64,000 nucleotides of DNA from the NCBI RefSeq assembly GCF_038967635.1, contig NZ_CP152413.1:6390001-6454000 (forward strand). Reading direction: 5' to 3'. Below the pieces are notes generated by a model. It ran no database searches, was not told where the DNA came from, and saw only the letters and a program-made list of their open reading frames with translations. The translations under genes were made by a program, and so were the position numbers. Each line of letters starts with the position of its first letter. The stretch's first letter is position 1. Positions 17,096 through 27,320 of the stretch are shown here, piece after piece. Source of the stretch: Bradyrhizobium sp. B124 (GTDB lineage Bacteria > Pseudomonadota > Alphaproteobacteria > Rhizobiales > Xanthobacteraceae).

Positions 17096-17866
17096 TTACT
17101 GCACCGAGGTGAAGAAGCGTGCGAGGCGGAAGCCGGAGAGCCAGGTCCAGACCGGTTGGCTGCGGATGCCCATGTCCCAGGAGCCGACCACCGCATCGGC
17201 GCGGCCGATCAGATTGTCGATCGGCAACAGGCCGACGCCGCCATCGCGCACCGGCACGCGGCTGTCGGCGGAATTGTCCCTGTTGTCGCCGAGCACGAAC
17301 AGATTGCCTGCAGGCACCGTCACCTCGGCCGTGTTGTCCAGCCTGCCATTGTCGCGGATCTTGAAGATCGCGTGGCTGACGCCGTTCGGCAGCGTCTCGA
17401 TATAACGATAGGCGTCCTCGCCGCCGCCGCGATCGTCCTCGGCAAAGCCGGTGCCGTCGGGCTTCAGCGCCGCCGGATGATCGTTGATGAAGAGCTGGCC
17501 CTGCCGCATCTGGATGCGATCGCCGGGCAGCCCGACCACGCGCTTGACCCAGGCCTGCGAGCGGTCGCCCGGCCAGCGGAATACGACGACGTCGCCGCGC
17601 TTCGGCGTCTCGCCGAACACGCGGCCGGTCTCCGGCAGCGTGATCTGGATCGGCAGCGACGCCGCACCATAGCCATAGGGGAATTTCGAGGCGACCAGCG
17701 CGTCGCCGATCAGCAGCGTCGGTTCCATCGAGCCCGATGGCACGTAGAACGGCTCGGCGATCGCGCCCTTGGCGAGGAACACGACGGCCACGATCGCCGC
17801 CAGTTGCACGGCCTGCCCGCGCCAGCTGGTCGGCTTGGCCGCCACGACTTCGTTTCCGCTGCTCAC
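17096..17866 (-). CDS. lepB: signal peptidase I
   Basis: The 256-residue inner-membrane serine protease removes signal peptides from exported proteins. One N-terminal TM helix (about 17-35) is followed by the catalytic domain with S46 in PSGSMEPTL, the general base K108 in WVKRVVGLPGDRI, and box E as VLGDNRDNSADSR near 205. It starts at GTG 17866, whose first base is the last base of the tldD stop codon. That is tight coupling to tldD and decides the start against longer open-frame versions. The C-terminal extension after the last box is short. Confidence 0.93.
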   Translation of the reverse strand: MSSGNEVVAAKPTSWRGQAVQLAAIVAVVFLAKGAIAEPFYVPSGSMEPTLLIGDALVASKFPYGYGAASLPIQITLPETGRVFGETPKRGDVVVFRWPGDRSQAWVKRVVGLPGDRIQMRQGQLFINDHPAALKPDGTGFAEDDRGGGEDAYRYIETLPNGVSHAIFKIRDNGRLDNTAEVTVPAGNLFVLGDNRDNSADSRVPVRDGGVGLLPIDNLIGRADAVVGSWDMGIRSQPVWTWLSGFRLARFFTSVQ

Positions 17867-19290
17867 TAGCCCGTTCCTCCGACCGTAATCCGTTCCATCC
17901 TGAGCGTCGGCTGGCCGACGCCTACCGGCACGCCCTGGCCGTTCTTGCCGCAGGTGCCGATTCCCGTGTCCAGCGCAAGATCGTTGCCGATCATGGTGAT
18001 CCTGTGGAGATCGGTCGGTCCATTGCCGATCAGCATGGCGCCCTTCAGCGGCGCGCCGAGCTTGCCGTTCTCGATCTTGTAGGCCTCGGTGCACTGGAAC
18101 ACGTACTTGCCCGAAGTGATGTCGACCTGGCCGCCGCCGAAATTGGCGGCATACATGCCGTTCTTCACCGAGGCGATGATCTCGGCCGGGTCGCGGTCGC
18201 CCGACAGCATGTAGGTGTTGGTCATGCGCGGCATCGGCACATGGGCATAGCTCTGCCGGCGGCCGTTGCCGGTCGGCTTCATGCCCATCAGGCGGGCATT
18301 CTGGCGATCCTGCATGTAGCCGACCAAAACGCCGTCCTCGATCAGCACGGTACGGTTGGTCGGGGTGCCCTCGTCGTCGATCGACAGCGAGCCACGGCGC
18401 GACACCATGGTGCCGTCGTCGACCACTGTAACGCCCTTGGCCGCGACCTGCTGGCCCATCAGGCCGGCGAAAGCGGAGGTCTGCTTGCGGTTGAAGTCGC
18501 CCTCGAGCCCGTGACCGACGGCTTCATGCAGCATCACGCCGGGCCAGCCGGCGCCGAGCACGACGTCCATCTCGCCGGCGGGCGCGGGCACCGATTCGAG
18601 ATTGACCAGCGCCTCGCGCAGCGCGCCGTCGGCGGCATCGCGCCAGGCCTTGGTCTCGATGAAGCGCGCGTAGCCCTCGCGGCCGCCATAGCCCTTGCTG
18701 CCGCTCTCCTGCCGGTCGCCCTGGCCGGCGACCACGGAAATGTTGACGCGCACCAGCGGACGGATGTCGCGATAGCTCTCGCCGTCGGGCCGCAGGATTT
18801 CCACCACCTGCCAGGTCGCGGTGAGGCTGGCCGAGACCTGCCGCACCCGCGGGTCCTTGTCCCTGACATAGGCGTCGATCTCGCCGAGCAGCTTGACCTT
18901 GGCCTCAAACGCCGGGCCATCCAGCGGGTTCTCGTCGCCATAGAGCCTGACATTGGTGTGGGCCGGCGCCGCGGCGAAAGTCCCGGCATAGCCGCCGCGC
19001 ACCGCCGCCACCGCGTCCGCTGCGCGAATCAGCGCCGGGATCGAGACGTCGGAGGAATGCGCATAGCCGACCGCGTCGTCCTTGACGGCACGCAGGCCGA
19101 AGCCCTGCGAGGTGTCGTAGGTAGCCTGTTTCAGTCGGCCGTTGTCGAACACCAGAGCCTCGGTCTGCCCGAACTCCAGGAACAGCTCGCCGTCGTCGGC
19201 GCCTTCGAGTCCGCGGGACACCTCGCGGCGGACGGCATCGCGGTCCAGATTGGCGCGGTCGAGCAGGGAGGTGGTGGCAGGATTGGTCAT
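17866..19290 (-). CDS. tldD: TldD metalloprotease
   Basis: The 474-residue protein is the TldD half of the TldD/TldE protease, which degrades unfolded peptides and matures certain RiPPs. The zinc motif HEAVGHGLEGD starts at about H255, and the conserved NARLMGMKPTGNGRRQSY and MTNTYMLSGDRDP segments follow. The ATG at 19290 is preferred to a GTG two codons earlier. TldE (PmbA) is not in the window. The coding end overlaps the lepB start by one base. Confidence 0.93.
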   Translation of the reverse strand: MTNPATTSLLDRANLDRDAVRREVSRGLEGADDGELFLEFGQTEALVFDNGRLKQATYDTSQGFGLRAVKDDAVGYAHSSDVSIPALIRAADAVAAVRGGYAGTFAAAPAHTNVRLYGDENPLDGPAFEAKVKLLGEIDAYVRDKDPRVRQVSASLTATWQVVEILRPDGESYRDIRPLVRVNISVVAGQGDRQESGSKGYGGREGYARFIETKAWRDAADGALREALVNLESVPAPAGEMDVVLGAGWPGVMLHEAVGHGLEGDFNRKQTSAFAGLMGQQVAAKGVTVVDDGTMVSRRGSLSIDDEGTPTNRTVLIEDGVLVGYMQDRQNARLMGMKPTGNGRRQSYAHVPMPRMTNTYMLSGDRDPAEIIASVKNGMYAANFGGGQVDITSGKYVFQCTEAYKIENGKLGAPLKGAMLIGNGPTDLHRITMIGNDLALDTGIGTCGKNGQGVPVGVGQPTLRMERITVGGTG

Positions 19291-19547
19291 GGTCACTCCG
19301 ACGCAGTGCGATTCCTTAGGCGTTCCTTGTCATCCTTGCCTGAAGCGCAGCTGATTGCCAGTGCGGAACCCGCAGCAGGACTTTCGGGCGATTGAAGCAG
19401 AGACGAGCGGAAAACTCACCTTACAACCCGGAAACCTGTGCCGGTCCCGGTTCAGGCCTGGACGGCGATCGGCAAAGATAGTGTTTGGGGCGGCAAACCG
19501 GGAGTGCCCGCGGCTATGCGGTCGATCACGGCAGCCCCACGCGATTG

Positions 19548-20030
19548 TCACCTTGTCGTCATCACCCCGCGCCGATCCGCCTTCCGCGGCTGGCTTTCCG
19601 GCTCGTCGGCATCGCTCGATTGCGGTGCCGGCTTCGGCTGCGCGCCACCGGCGGCGCCCTGCGCCGAGGTCGGGAAACCATGCTCCTGCGCCCACCGGTA
19701 CAGTTCATCGAACACCGGTTTGAGCGCCTTGGCTGACGGCGTCATCTCGTACTCAACCCGCGGCGGCACCTCGGGATAAACCGTGCGCTTGACCAGGCCG
19801 TTGGCCTCGAGATCGCGCAGCTGGGTGGTCAGCATGTGCTGGGTCACGCCGGGGATCGCCTGCCGCAATTCGCCGAACCGGCGCTTGCGCTCGACCAGTT
19901 GCCAGAGGATGTCGCCCTTCCATTTCCCGGCCAGCACCGACAGCGCCCGATGAAATTGCGCCGACAGGTCGCCATTGCACGGCTCGGACGCCGCCGGAGG
20001 CTCGGCGGGCTCAATAGTCAGTTTTTTCAT
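19548..20030 (-). CDS. HxlR family transcriptional regulator
   Basis: The 160-residue protein has an HxlR winged helix at about residues 25-115: LAGKWKGDILWQL, RRFGELRQAIPGVTQHMLTTQLRDLEANGLV and the wing PPRVEYEMTPSAKAL. A Cys lies in EPCNGDLS, upstream of the fold at the place where redox-sensing HxlR members often have one. The last 40 residues are a low-complexity tail rich in A, P, Q and D. It diverges from doxX-dsrE-tlpA, and the intergenic region holds short direct repeats and a palindrome, so control of those genes is likely. Confidence 0.9.
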   Translation of the reverse strand: MKKLTIEPAEPPAASEPCNGDLSAQFHRALSVLAGKWKGDILWQLVERKRRFGELRQAIPGVTQHMLTTQLRDLEANGLVKRTVYPEVPPRVEYEMTPSAKALKPVFDELYRWAQEHGFPTSAQGAAGGAQPKPAPQSSDADEPESQPRKADRRGVMTTR

Positions 20031-20046
20031 ACTACCTCACAAAAAG

Positions 20047-20160
20047 CATCCTACTTGTCCTTTTCATCTTACTCCCGAATTTAGTGCATCGAAAGCCGTG
20101 GGTCGGTCGCCGAATGGGCGGCAGGGCCGCGCGGTCCGGTCGATTCGAACCTTGGTTCGA
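20047..20160. promoter_or_regulatory. direct repeats and palindrome between hxlR and doxX
   Basis: CATCCTACTTG (20047-20057) and CATCTTACTCC (20065-20075) are direct repeats 18 bp apart just upstream of the hxlR start. TCGAACC-TT-GGTTCGA (20145-20160) is a perfect 7-bp-arm palindrome 19 bp before the doxX start. Either could bind the divergent HxlR regulator. Binding is inferred from symmetry and position. Confidence 0.45.
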
Positions 20161-20178
20161 GTACTTGGGGAGTCACCA

Positions 20179-20571
20179 ATGTCAGTTGCCGTTGTCGCCG
20201 CGCCGTCGCGCTGGAAATCCGTCACCCTCTGGGTCGTGAGGGGCCTGCTCGCGCTGGCCTTTGCCGCCGCGGGCGCCGCCAAGCTCTATGGCGTGCCGAT
20301 GCTGGTCGCGGAATTCGAGCATATCGGGCTCGGCCAGTGGTTCCGCTATTTCACCGGATCGCTCGAGCTGCTCGGTGCGGTCTTGATCCTGGTGCCCCCG
20401 GTCGCGGCCTTCGGCGGCCTGCTGCTGACCTGCATCATGATCGGCGCCACCATCACGCATCTGTTCCTGATCGGTGGCTCGCCGGTGCCCGCCCTGGTGC
20501 TGCTGACGTTGAGCGCGATCGTCGCCTACGCCAAGCGCAGCCAGTTCGCCCTGGTCCCGAGCGCACCGTGA
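20179..20571 (+). CDS. DoxX family membrane protein
   Basis: The 130-residue protein has four transmembrane segments (about 16-34, 52-70, 75-95 and 103-122) and the DoxX signature near the start (VVRGLLALAFAAAGAAKLYGVPMLVAEF). DoxX proteins resemble thiosulfate:quinone oxidoreductase subunits and, in mycobacteria, act with an SOD and a thiol oxidoreductase against oxidative stress. It is the first gene of a tight unit with a DsrE-like and a TlpA-like protein. The ATG at 20179 was chosen because the first helix starts shortly after it. Confidence 0.88.
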   Translation: MSVAVVAAPSRWKSVTLWVVRGLLALAFAAAGAAKLYGVPMLVAEFEHIGLGQWFRYFTGSLELLGAVLILVPPVAAFGGLLLTCIMIGATITHLFLIGGSPVPALVLLTLSAIVAYAKRSQFALVPSAP

Positions 20572-20581
20572 GGTGGGTGCG

Positions 20582-21100
20582 ATGCGAGTCTCTCGCCGCA
20601 TCCTGACGCTGGCCGCGGGGGTCGTACTGGCCTTCGCGGTGCCGTTCGCCGTGACATTGCTGCTCACCGGTTCGGTCGCGGCGGTCTCCAAACCCGAGCA
20701 CAAAACGCTTGAGGCGAAGAAGCCCGAGCCGCGCGTGCACCATGTGGTGCTGCCGATCAACAGCGACGACCCGACCACGATGCGGGCCCTGATCTCGACC
20801 GCGCTCAACCTCCCGAAATATTATCGGGAGCGCAACGAGCCGTTCGAGATCGAGGTCGTTGCCTACAATGCCGGCGTCCACATGCTGCGCGCCGATACCT
20901 CGCCGGTGAAGGATTTGTTGCGGGTGGTGCGGGGGCTCACGCCGGACATCCGCTTCGTGGTCTGTGAAGCCACCAAGCTCGGCATGGAACGCGCCGAGGG
21001 ACATCCGCTGGTCCTGCTCGACAATGTCGATCTGGTGCCGAACGGGCCCGGACGCATCATCGAATTGCAAGAAGCCGGCTGGTCCTACATCCGGTCCTGA
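20582..21100 (+). CDS. DsrE family protein with N-terminal membrane anchor
   Basis: The protein has about 172 residues. An N-terminal hydrophobic helix (about 8-28) would anchor or export it, followed by a DsrE/YchN-like alpha-beta domain. The recognisable parts are HHVVLPINSDDPTTMRALISTALNL, IEVVAYNAGVHMLRAD and VCEATKLGMERAEGHPLV, where one Cys occupies the position of the DsrE active-site Cys. DsrE-type proteins carry persulfide sulfur. The ATG at 20582 follows GAGGTGGG and is 10 bp past the doxX stop; a GTG at 20573 is the alternative. The context suggests periplasmic sulfur handling with the TlpA-like protein. Confidence 0.8.
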   Translation: MRVSRRILTLAAGVVLAFAVPFAVTLLLTGSVAAVSKPEHKTLEAKKPEPRVHHVVLPINSDDPTTMRALISTALNLPKYYRERNEPFEIEVVAYNAGVHMLRADTSPVKDLLRVVRGLTPDIRFVVCEATKLGMERAEGHPLVLLDNVDLVPNGPGRIIELQEAGWSYIRS

Positions 21101-21129
21101 GCGAACAAGCCCGAGCGGAGAACTCCAAC

Positions 21130-21732
21130 ATGACGTCAGTTCGCGTGCCCACCCGCCGCGCCTTCGTCGCCGGCATGATCGGCGCCGGCGCCGCGCTCGC
21201 GATGCCGGCAGCACGGACGCGCGCCGCGTCTGGACCGCCGCCATTCGGCACCATCCGGCATCAGTTCACGCTGGTTCAAGGCGCGCGCCCGGTGCCGCCG
21301 GTGGCGATACCGGCGCTGGCCGGCGGCGCGATCGACCTCACTGCATTCAAAGGCAGGCTGGTGCTGGTGAACTTCTGGGCCACCTGGTGCGCCGCGTGCC
21401 GGACCGAGCTGCCGATGCTGGATCGCCTCGCCGCCAGCGGCCGCAGCGATCTCGCGGTCGTCGCTGTCAGCACCGATCGCAACCGCGCGCTGGTCGCGCC
21501 CTACGTCAGGCAGCTCAAGCTTCGTCACCTCACGATCGGCTTCGATCCCGGCGGCCTCGTCTCGCGCGTCGACGCCGCCCAGCTCGACACGCCGTTCGCG
21601 CTCTACGGCATGCCGATCTCATTCCTGATCGGCATCACCGGACAGGTCGAAGGCTACATGACGGGCGAGGCGGACTGGCTGTCCGCGGAGGCGAGCGGGT
21701 TGTTCGACTATTATGCGGGCGGTGGGCGGTGA
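21130..21732 (+). CDS. TlpA-like thioredoxin-fold protein
   Basis: The 200-residue protein has a twin-arginine type signal (TRRAFVAGMIGAGAALAMPA), so it should be periplasmic. A thioredoxin-like domain follows with the redox pair C87-x-x-C90 in NFWATWCAACRTELPML and the cis-Pro region YGMPISFLIG near 165. TlpA/ResA proteins reduce disulfides, for example in cytochrome c or CuA-site assembly. Here the partner genes (DoxX, DsrE) point instead to sulfur or oxidative-stress redox work. It is the last gene of the unit, 29 bp after the dsrE-like gene. Confidence 0.87.
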   Translation: MTSVRVPTRRAFVAGMIGAGAALAMPAARTRAASGPPPFGTIRHQFTLVQGARPVPPVAIPALAGGAIDLTAFKGRLVLVNFWATWCAACRTELPMLDRLAASGRSDLAVVAVSTDRNRALVAPYVRQLKLRHLTIGFDPGGLVSRVDAAQLDTPFALYGMPISFLIGITGQVEGYMTGEADWLSAEASGLFDYYAGGGR

Positions 21733-21738
21733 GATGGC

Positions 21739-21826
21739 GTAGCCCGGATGAAGCGCAGCGAAACCCGGGACCGCTCCAATCGCGGATTGACTAGCCCCGG
21801 ATTGCGCTGCGCTCCTTCCGGGCTAC
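21739..21826. repeat. palindromic repeat, GTAGCCCGGATG family, copy 2
   Basis: The arms 21739-21769 and 21795-21826 are inverted copies of the GTAGCCCGGATGAAGCG unit. It lies between the convergent tlpA-like and ialB-like genes, where it may end transcription from both sides. Confidence 0.85.
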
Positions 21827-21864
21827 GTGCTGCTGTGCCTTGTGACGCAGCAGGGTGAGTCACC

Positions 21865-22392
21865 CTACGGCAATTTGTCATAGCCCTCAGCCAGCCCGTT
21901 CAGGCTGAGCGGAAAGCCGATGCCCTCTTCCGGGGTCTCGAAGATGATGAACGTCGCGGTCTTGGCGTTCTTGAGCTGGCCGAGCAGCTTGTCGTCCATC
22001 ACGACCTCGGCGACGCAGCCATTGGGCAGGCAGCGGACAAAACCGGCGCGGCCGACGTCCTGGTTGTCGAGCTTGAGGCCGAGGCCGGAGGGCAGCAGCA
22101 CGCCGAGCGGGGCGACCACGCGCATCAAGCGGCTCTTCTGGTCGGCGGTCTTCAGCACGATCACGGTCAGGCCGGCATTGGAGCGGTCTTCGGCTACCAC
22201 GCTCTGGATCAGCGCGCATTGCTCGGCCTGGGCGCCCGGCGGGGTGTCGCAGCGGATCTGCCAGTCGCCATGGACCGAGCGCACCGCGCCCTGCGCGTTC
22301 GCCGGCTGGGTCAGGCCAAAGGAAAGGGCCAGAAACAGCAGCCCGCCGAGCCAGCCGGCCTTTCGTCCTGCCTGAATGTTCGAAGCGCCCAT
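21865..22392 (-). CDS. invasion-associated locus B (IalB) family protein
   Basis: The 175-residue precursor has a signal peptide ending PANAQG. The IalB domain shows GDWQIRCDTPPGAQAEQCALIQSV, LPSGLGLKLDNQDVGRAGFVRCLPNGC and FIIFETPEEGIGFPLSL, matching the family closely, including the two conserved Cys pairs. IalB was described in Bartonella, but family members are widespread in non-pathogenic Rhizobiales and their role is unknown. The ATG at 22392 begins the signal peptide; the frame is open further upstream without homology. Confidence 0.88.
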   Translation of the reverse strand: MGASNIQAGRKAGWLGGLLFLALSFGLTQPANAQGAVRSVHGDWQIRCDTPPGAQAEQCALIQSVVAEDRSNAGLTVIVLKTADQKSRLMRVVAPLGVLLPSGLGLKLDNQDVGRAGFVRCLPNGCVAEVVMDDKLLGQLKNAKTATFIIFETPEEGIGFPLSLNGLAEGYDKLP

Positions 22393-22879
22393 CCGGGGTC
22401 GATCCTTTGATTGTTCGGTCGGTCCGGCCGTCGAGGCCGCCGGGTAGCACGCATCAGTCGACTGATACCGCAATTGGGCGCCTTGAAGGCGATCTTGAAG
22501 CCGTTCCCGCGCCGGATTGGGGCAGCCCGCAGCGAATCAGGTTCCTGCGGGCTATCCCGTCTGTGCCTACATCCGGTAATCCCCCTGTCAACAGTGCGCG
22601 GCGTTGTTTCGGCGACTTTCGCTTGATTCTGCGGGAAAAATCGCAAGCGGCAGCTTCATCGCACGCGCATGGCTTTCGGCCGTACTACTGCATTGCGAGC
22701 GCCTGCGAATTATGGTTTGAGAGGCTGGATTTCGACGCGTTCTAGCGATCTGGCTCCCGTACCCACCTTGACTCAGAGACGGGTATGTCCGGAAGGCCAT
22801 TTGTCAGGGCGGATCGTGCTGTATCTCCGGTCAATTGCCGGGGGTGCGTTGGGGAATAATGCAAGGGAGCGCGAACGGC
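22393..22879. other. intergenic region upstream of the cytochrome oxidase locus
   Basis: No gene is supported in these 487 bp. Short ORFs on both strands lack ribosome sites and protein-like composition. The region must hold the divergent promoters of the ialB-like gene and coxB. No FixK-like palindrome or riboswitch was recognised. Confidence 0.5.
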
Positions 22880-23719
22880 ATGAAGATGTCGATTGGCCGG
22901 TTGGGCAGGCAATTGCTGGGGTTGGCGGTGGCGGGTGTGGCGTCAGTCGCCGCGGGATCGGCCTTCGCCGAAATGGGGCAGCCGGCGCCGTGGGAACACA
23001 CGCTGCAGGAAGCTGCGACCCCGGTGATGGAAAACATCATCTGGTTTCACAATTTCCTGCTGGTGCTGATCACCGTCATCACCCTGTTCGTGCTGGCGCT
23101 GCTCGTCATCGTGGTGGTGAAGTTCAACGCCAAGGCCAACCCGGTCCCCTCCAAGACCACCCACAACACCCTGATCGAAGTGGCCTGGACGCTGATCCCG
23201 GTCCTGATTCTGGTCGGCATCGCGGTGCCGTCGTTCCGCCTGCTGTTTCTGGAGCTCGACGTGCCGAAGCCGGACCTCACCGTGAAGGTCACCGGCAAGC
23301 AGTGGTACTGGTCCTACGCCTACCCGGATAACGGCAAGTTCGAGTTCGACTCGCTGCTCGACAAGGACAAGCAGCCTCGCCTGCTCGGCGTCGACAACGA
23401 GATGGTGGTCCCGGTCAACAAGGTGGTGCGGATCCAGACCACCGGCGCCGATGTGATCCACTCCTTCGCGGTGCCGGCCTTCGGCGTGAAGATCGACTCG
23501 GTCCCCGGTCGCCTCAACGAGAGCTGGTTCAAGGCCACCAAGACCGGCGTGTTCTACGGCCAGTGCTCGGAACTGTGCGGCAAGGACCATGCCTTCATGC
23601 CGATCGCGGTGCGGGTCGTCAGCGACCAGGAGTTCGCGACCTGGGTTGAAGGGGCCAAGAAGAAGTTTGCGACCAACCCGGCGAATTCCTACGCCTCGGC
23701 TGGTCAGGCGGCGCAGTAA
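22880..23719 (+). CDS. coxB: cytochrome c oxidase subunit II
   Basis: The 279-residue subunit receives electrons from cytochrome c through its binuclear CuA centre. A signal peptide ends near GSAFAEMG. Two TM helices (about 50-75 and 93-115) precede the periplasmic cupredoxin domain, which has the aromatic patch KQWYWSYAYPD, the His of DVIHSFAVPAFG and the CuA loop YGQCSELCGKDHAFM. The ATG at 22880 has AAGGGAG before it; an ATG at 22859 is less well placed. It is the first gene of the aa3 oxidase locus, followed by coxA. Confidence 0.95.
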   Translation: MKMSIGRLGRQLLGLAVAGVASVAAGSAFAEMGQPAPWEHTLQEAATPVMENIIWFHNFLLVLITVITLFVLALLVIVVVKFNAKANPVPSKTTHNTLIEVAWTLIPVLILVGIAVPSFRLLFLELDVPKPDLTVKVTGKQWYWSYAYPDNGKFEFDSLLDKDKQPRLLGVDNEMVVPVNKVVRIQTTGADVIHSFAVPAFGVKIDSVPGRLNESWFKATKTGVFYGQCSELCGKDHAFMPIAVRVVSDQEFATWVEGAKKKFATNPANSYASAGQAAQ

Positions 23720-23749
23720 GCCTGACGGCTCACGGCGCGGACGGAATAA

Positions 23750-25417
<1,668 letters not shown>

Positions 25418-25428
25418 GTCCAAGACAA

Positions 25429-25457
25429 CGCGGCGCACCCTGGGTGCGCCGCGCCTT
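25429..25457 (+). terminator. hairpin after coxA
   Basis: CGCGGCGCACCC and GGGTGCGCCGCG (25429-25453) form a perfect inverted repeat with one central base, followed by CCTTTTGAG. It ends 27 bp before the ctaB start. It is likely to attenuate transcription between the structural genes coxBA and the downstream assembly genes or to stabilise the coxBA message. Confidence 0.75.
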
Positions 25458-25479
25458 TTGAGAGAAGTGAGACCTGATC

Positions 25480-26418
25480 TTGTCGGTTGTCGATCACAAC
25501 GCCATCGAGCTGCCCCGGATTTCCGAGGCCGAAGTGGGCGACTACATCGCGCTGTTGAAGCCGCGCGTGATGTCGCTGGTGATCTTCACCGCGCTGGTCG
25601 GGCTGATGATCGCCCCGGTGCATGTCCATCCGGTGCTGGCGTTCACCTCGATCCTCTGCATCGCGGTCGGCGCCGGCGCCTCCGGCGCGCTCAACATGGC
25701 CTATGAGAGCGACGTCGACGCCTTGATGTCGCGCACCGCCAACCGGCCGATCCCGCGCGGCCGGATCACCCCGGCCGAGGCGGCCGCCTTCGGCCTGACG
25801 CTCGCCTTCTTCTCGGTGATGACGCTCGGCATCCTGGTCAACTGGGTGGCGGGCGCGCTGCTTGCCTTCACCATCTTCTTCTATGCCGTCATCTACACGA
25901 TGTTGCTGAAGCGCTGGACCGCGCAGAACATCGTGATCGGCGGTGCTGCCGGCGCGCTGCCGCCGGTGGTGGCATGGGCGGCCGCAACCGGCTCGCTTTC
26001 GGTCGAGCCGATTCTGCTGTTCCTGATCATCTTCTTCTGGACTCCGCCGCACTTCTGGGCGCTGGCGCTGTTCCGCAGCGACGACTATGCGCGCGCCGGC
26101 ATCCCGATGCTGCCGGTGGTCGCCGGTCCCGACGCGACCCGGCTGCAGATCCTGCTCTACACCGTCGTACTGGTCGCGATCGCGCTGGCGCCGTGGCCGC
26201 TCGGCTATTTCGACGCGATCTACGGCGTCACTTCGCTGGTTCTCGGCGCCGGCATGCTGTGGCTTGCCATGGAGGTCTATCGCCGCCGTGAGGGCGTTGC
26301 AGCCAACCGCGCCACGCGCCGGCTGTTCGCCTTCTCGATCCTCTATCTGTTCGCGCTGTTTGCCGTCCTCCTCGCCGAGGTGGTGGTCCGCGCGATCCTG
26401 CCTGTCTTCATCGGGTAG
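25480..26418 (+). CDS. ctaB: protoheme IX farnesyltransferase
   Basis: This 312-residue UbiA-family prenyltransferase makes heme O, the precursor of the heme A used by CoxA. Seven to nine TM helices surround the two aspartate-rich prenyl-diphosphate sites: [21 protein letters not shown] near residue 70-90 and [15 protein letters not shown] near 200. The start is assigned to TTG 25480 because the conserved N-terminus begins there, a purine-rich AGAGAAGTGAG precedes it, and no ATG or GTG fits. It lies inside the oxidase locus after coxA. Confidence 0.93.
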   Translation: MSVVDHNAIELPRISEAEVGDYIALLKPRVMSLVIFTALVGLMIAPVHVHPVLAFTSILCIAVGAGASGALNMAYESDVDALMSRTANRPIPRGRITPAEAAAFGLTLAFFSVMTLGILVNWVAGALLAFTIFFYAVIYTMLLKRWTAQNIVIGGAAGALPPVVAWAAATGSLSVEPILLFLIIFFWTPPHFWALALFRSDDYARAGIPMLPVVAGPDATRLQILLYTVVLVAIALAPWPLGYFDAIYGVTSLVLGAGMLWLAMEVYRRREGVAANRATRRLFAFSILYLFALFAVLLAEVVVRAILPVFIG

Positions 26419-26456
26419 GGACGCCGGGGGGCAAGATGGGGGCGCATGGGATACCA

Positions 26457-26621
26457 ATGGACGAGAAACGCGAACCAGAAGGAATCGTCCTCACCGAGGC
26501 GCAGCTCAAGAGCCGCCGCCAGCGCTCGATCGCCATTGCGCTCGCGCTCGGCGTCATGGTCGTGCTGTTCTTCGCCGTCACCCTCGTCAAGGGGCCGGCC
26601 GTGCTGGTGCGGCCGCTGTGA
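26457..26621 (+). CDS. coxF: CoxF-like small membrane protein
   Basis: A 54-residue protein with a charged N-terminus ([24 protein letters not shown]) and one TM helix (about 25-45). A protein of this size and layout lies between ctaB and ctaG in the oxidase loci of Bradyrhizobium and relatives, where it is called CoxF; its function is unclear. It ends 5 bp before ctaG. An ATG seven codons upstream (26436) is an alternative start. Confidence 0.75.
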   Translation: MDEKREPEGIVLTEAQLKSRRQRSIAIALALGVMVVLFFAVTLVKGPAVLVRPL

Positions 26622-26626
26622 GTGAG

Positions 26627-27265
26627 ATGGCAAACCAGGGCGCACCGCAGGCTCCGCAAGGCGAGGGCGCCAAGGTCACGCGCCGCATGCTGACACGCGA
26701 CGCCGTGGTCGCGTCGATCTGCGGCTTCGTGGTGGTGCTGATGGTCGGCGCGTCCTACGCGGCCGTGCCGTTCTACAACTGGTTCTGCCGCACCACCGGC
26801 TTCAACGGCACCACCCAGGTCGCGACCTCGCTGCCGACGGATGCGCCGCTCGCGCGCACCATTTCGGTCAGTTTCGATTCCAACGTCGCGCCGGGCCTGC
26901 CCTGGAAGTTCGAGGCCGAGCAGAACACGATCGACGTCAAGATCGGCCAGGTGGTCACGGTCTATTACACCGTGACCAACCAGTCGGCGCGCACCACGAC
27001 CGGACAAGCCGCCTACAACGTCGCGCCGCTGACGGTCGGCGCCTATTTCCAGAAGATCAACTGCTTCTGCTTCACCGAACAGACCATGGCGCCGGGCGAG
27101 AAGCGCGAGATGGCCGTGGTGTTCTATGTCGATCCTGCGCTGGCCAGGGACAGCGAGAACGACACGCTGAAGAACATCACTTTGTCCTACACCTTCTTCC
27201 CCGTGCGCGACGCCACGCCGAAGCCCGTGGCTGCGGGCGAGGCGGAGCAGCGCAAGGGCGGCTAG
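26627..27265 (+). CDS. ctaG: cytochrome c oxidase assembly protein CtaG (Cox11)
   Basis: This 212-residue copper chaperone inserts CuB into CoxA. A cytosolic start is followed by one TM helix (about 27-47) and a periplasmic immunoglobulin-like domain. The signature [15 protein letters not shown] follows the membrane helix, and the copper-binding CFCF lies at 146-149 in [12 protein letters not shown]. The ATG at 26627 is set by the normal N-terminus; the same frame runs open far upstream through ctaB as a shadow. It sits between coxF and coxC as usual in alphaproteobacteria. Confidence 0.95.
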   Translation: MANQGAPQAPQGEGAKVTRRMLTRDAVVASICGFVVVLMVGASYAAVPFYNWFCRTTGFNGTTQVATSLPTDAPLARTISVSFDSNVAPGLPWKFEAEQNTIDVKIGQVVTVYYTVTNQSARTTTGQAAYNVAPLTVGAYFQKINCFCFTEQTMAPGEKREMAVVFYVDPALARDSENDTLKNITLSYTFFPVRDATPKPVAAGEAEQRKGG

Positions 27266-27320
27266 TTCTGGAATATCAAGATTAAGACGTGCCTTGCGGC
27301 ACGCGAATGGAGAGACGGCA

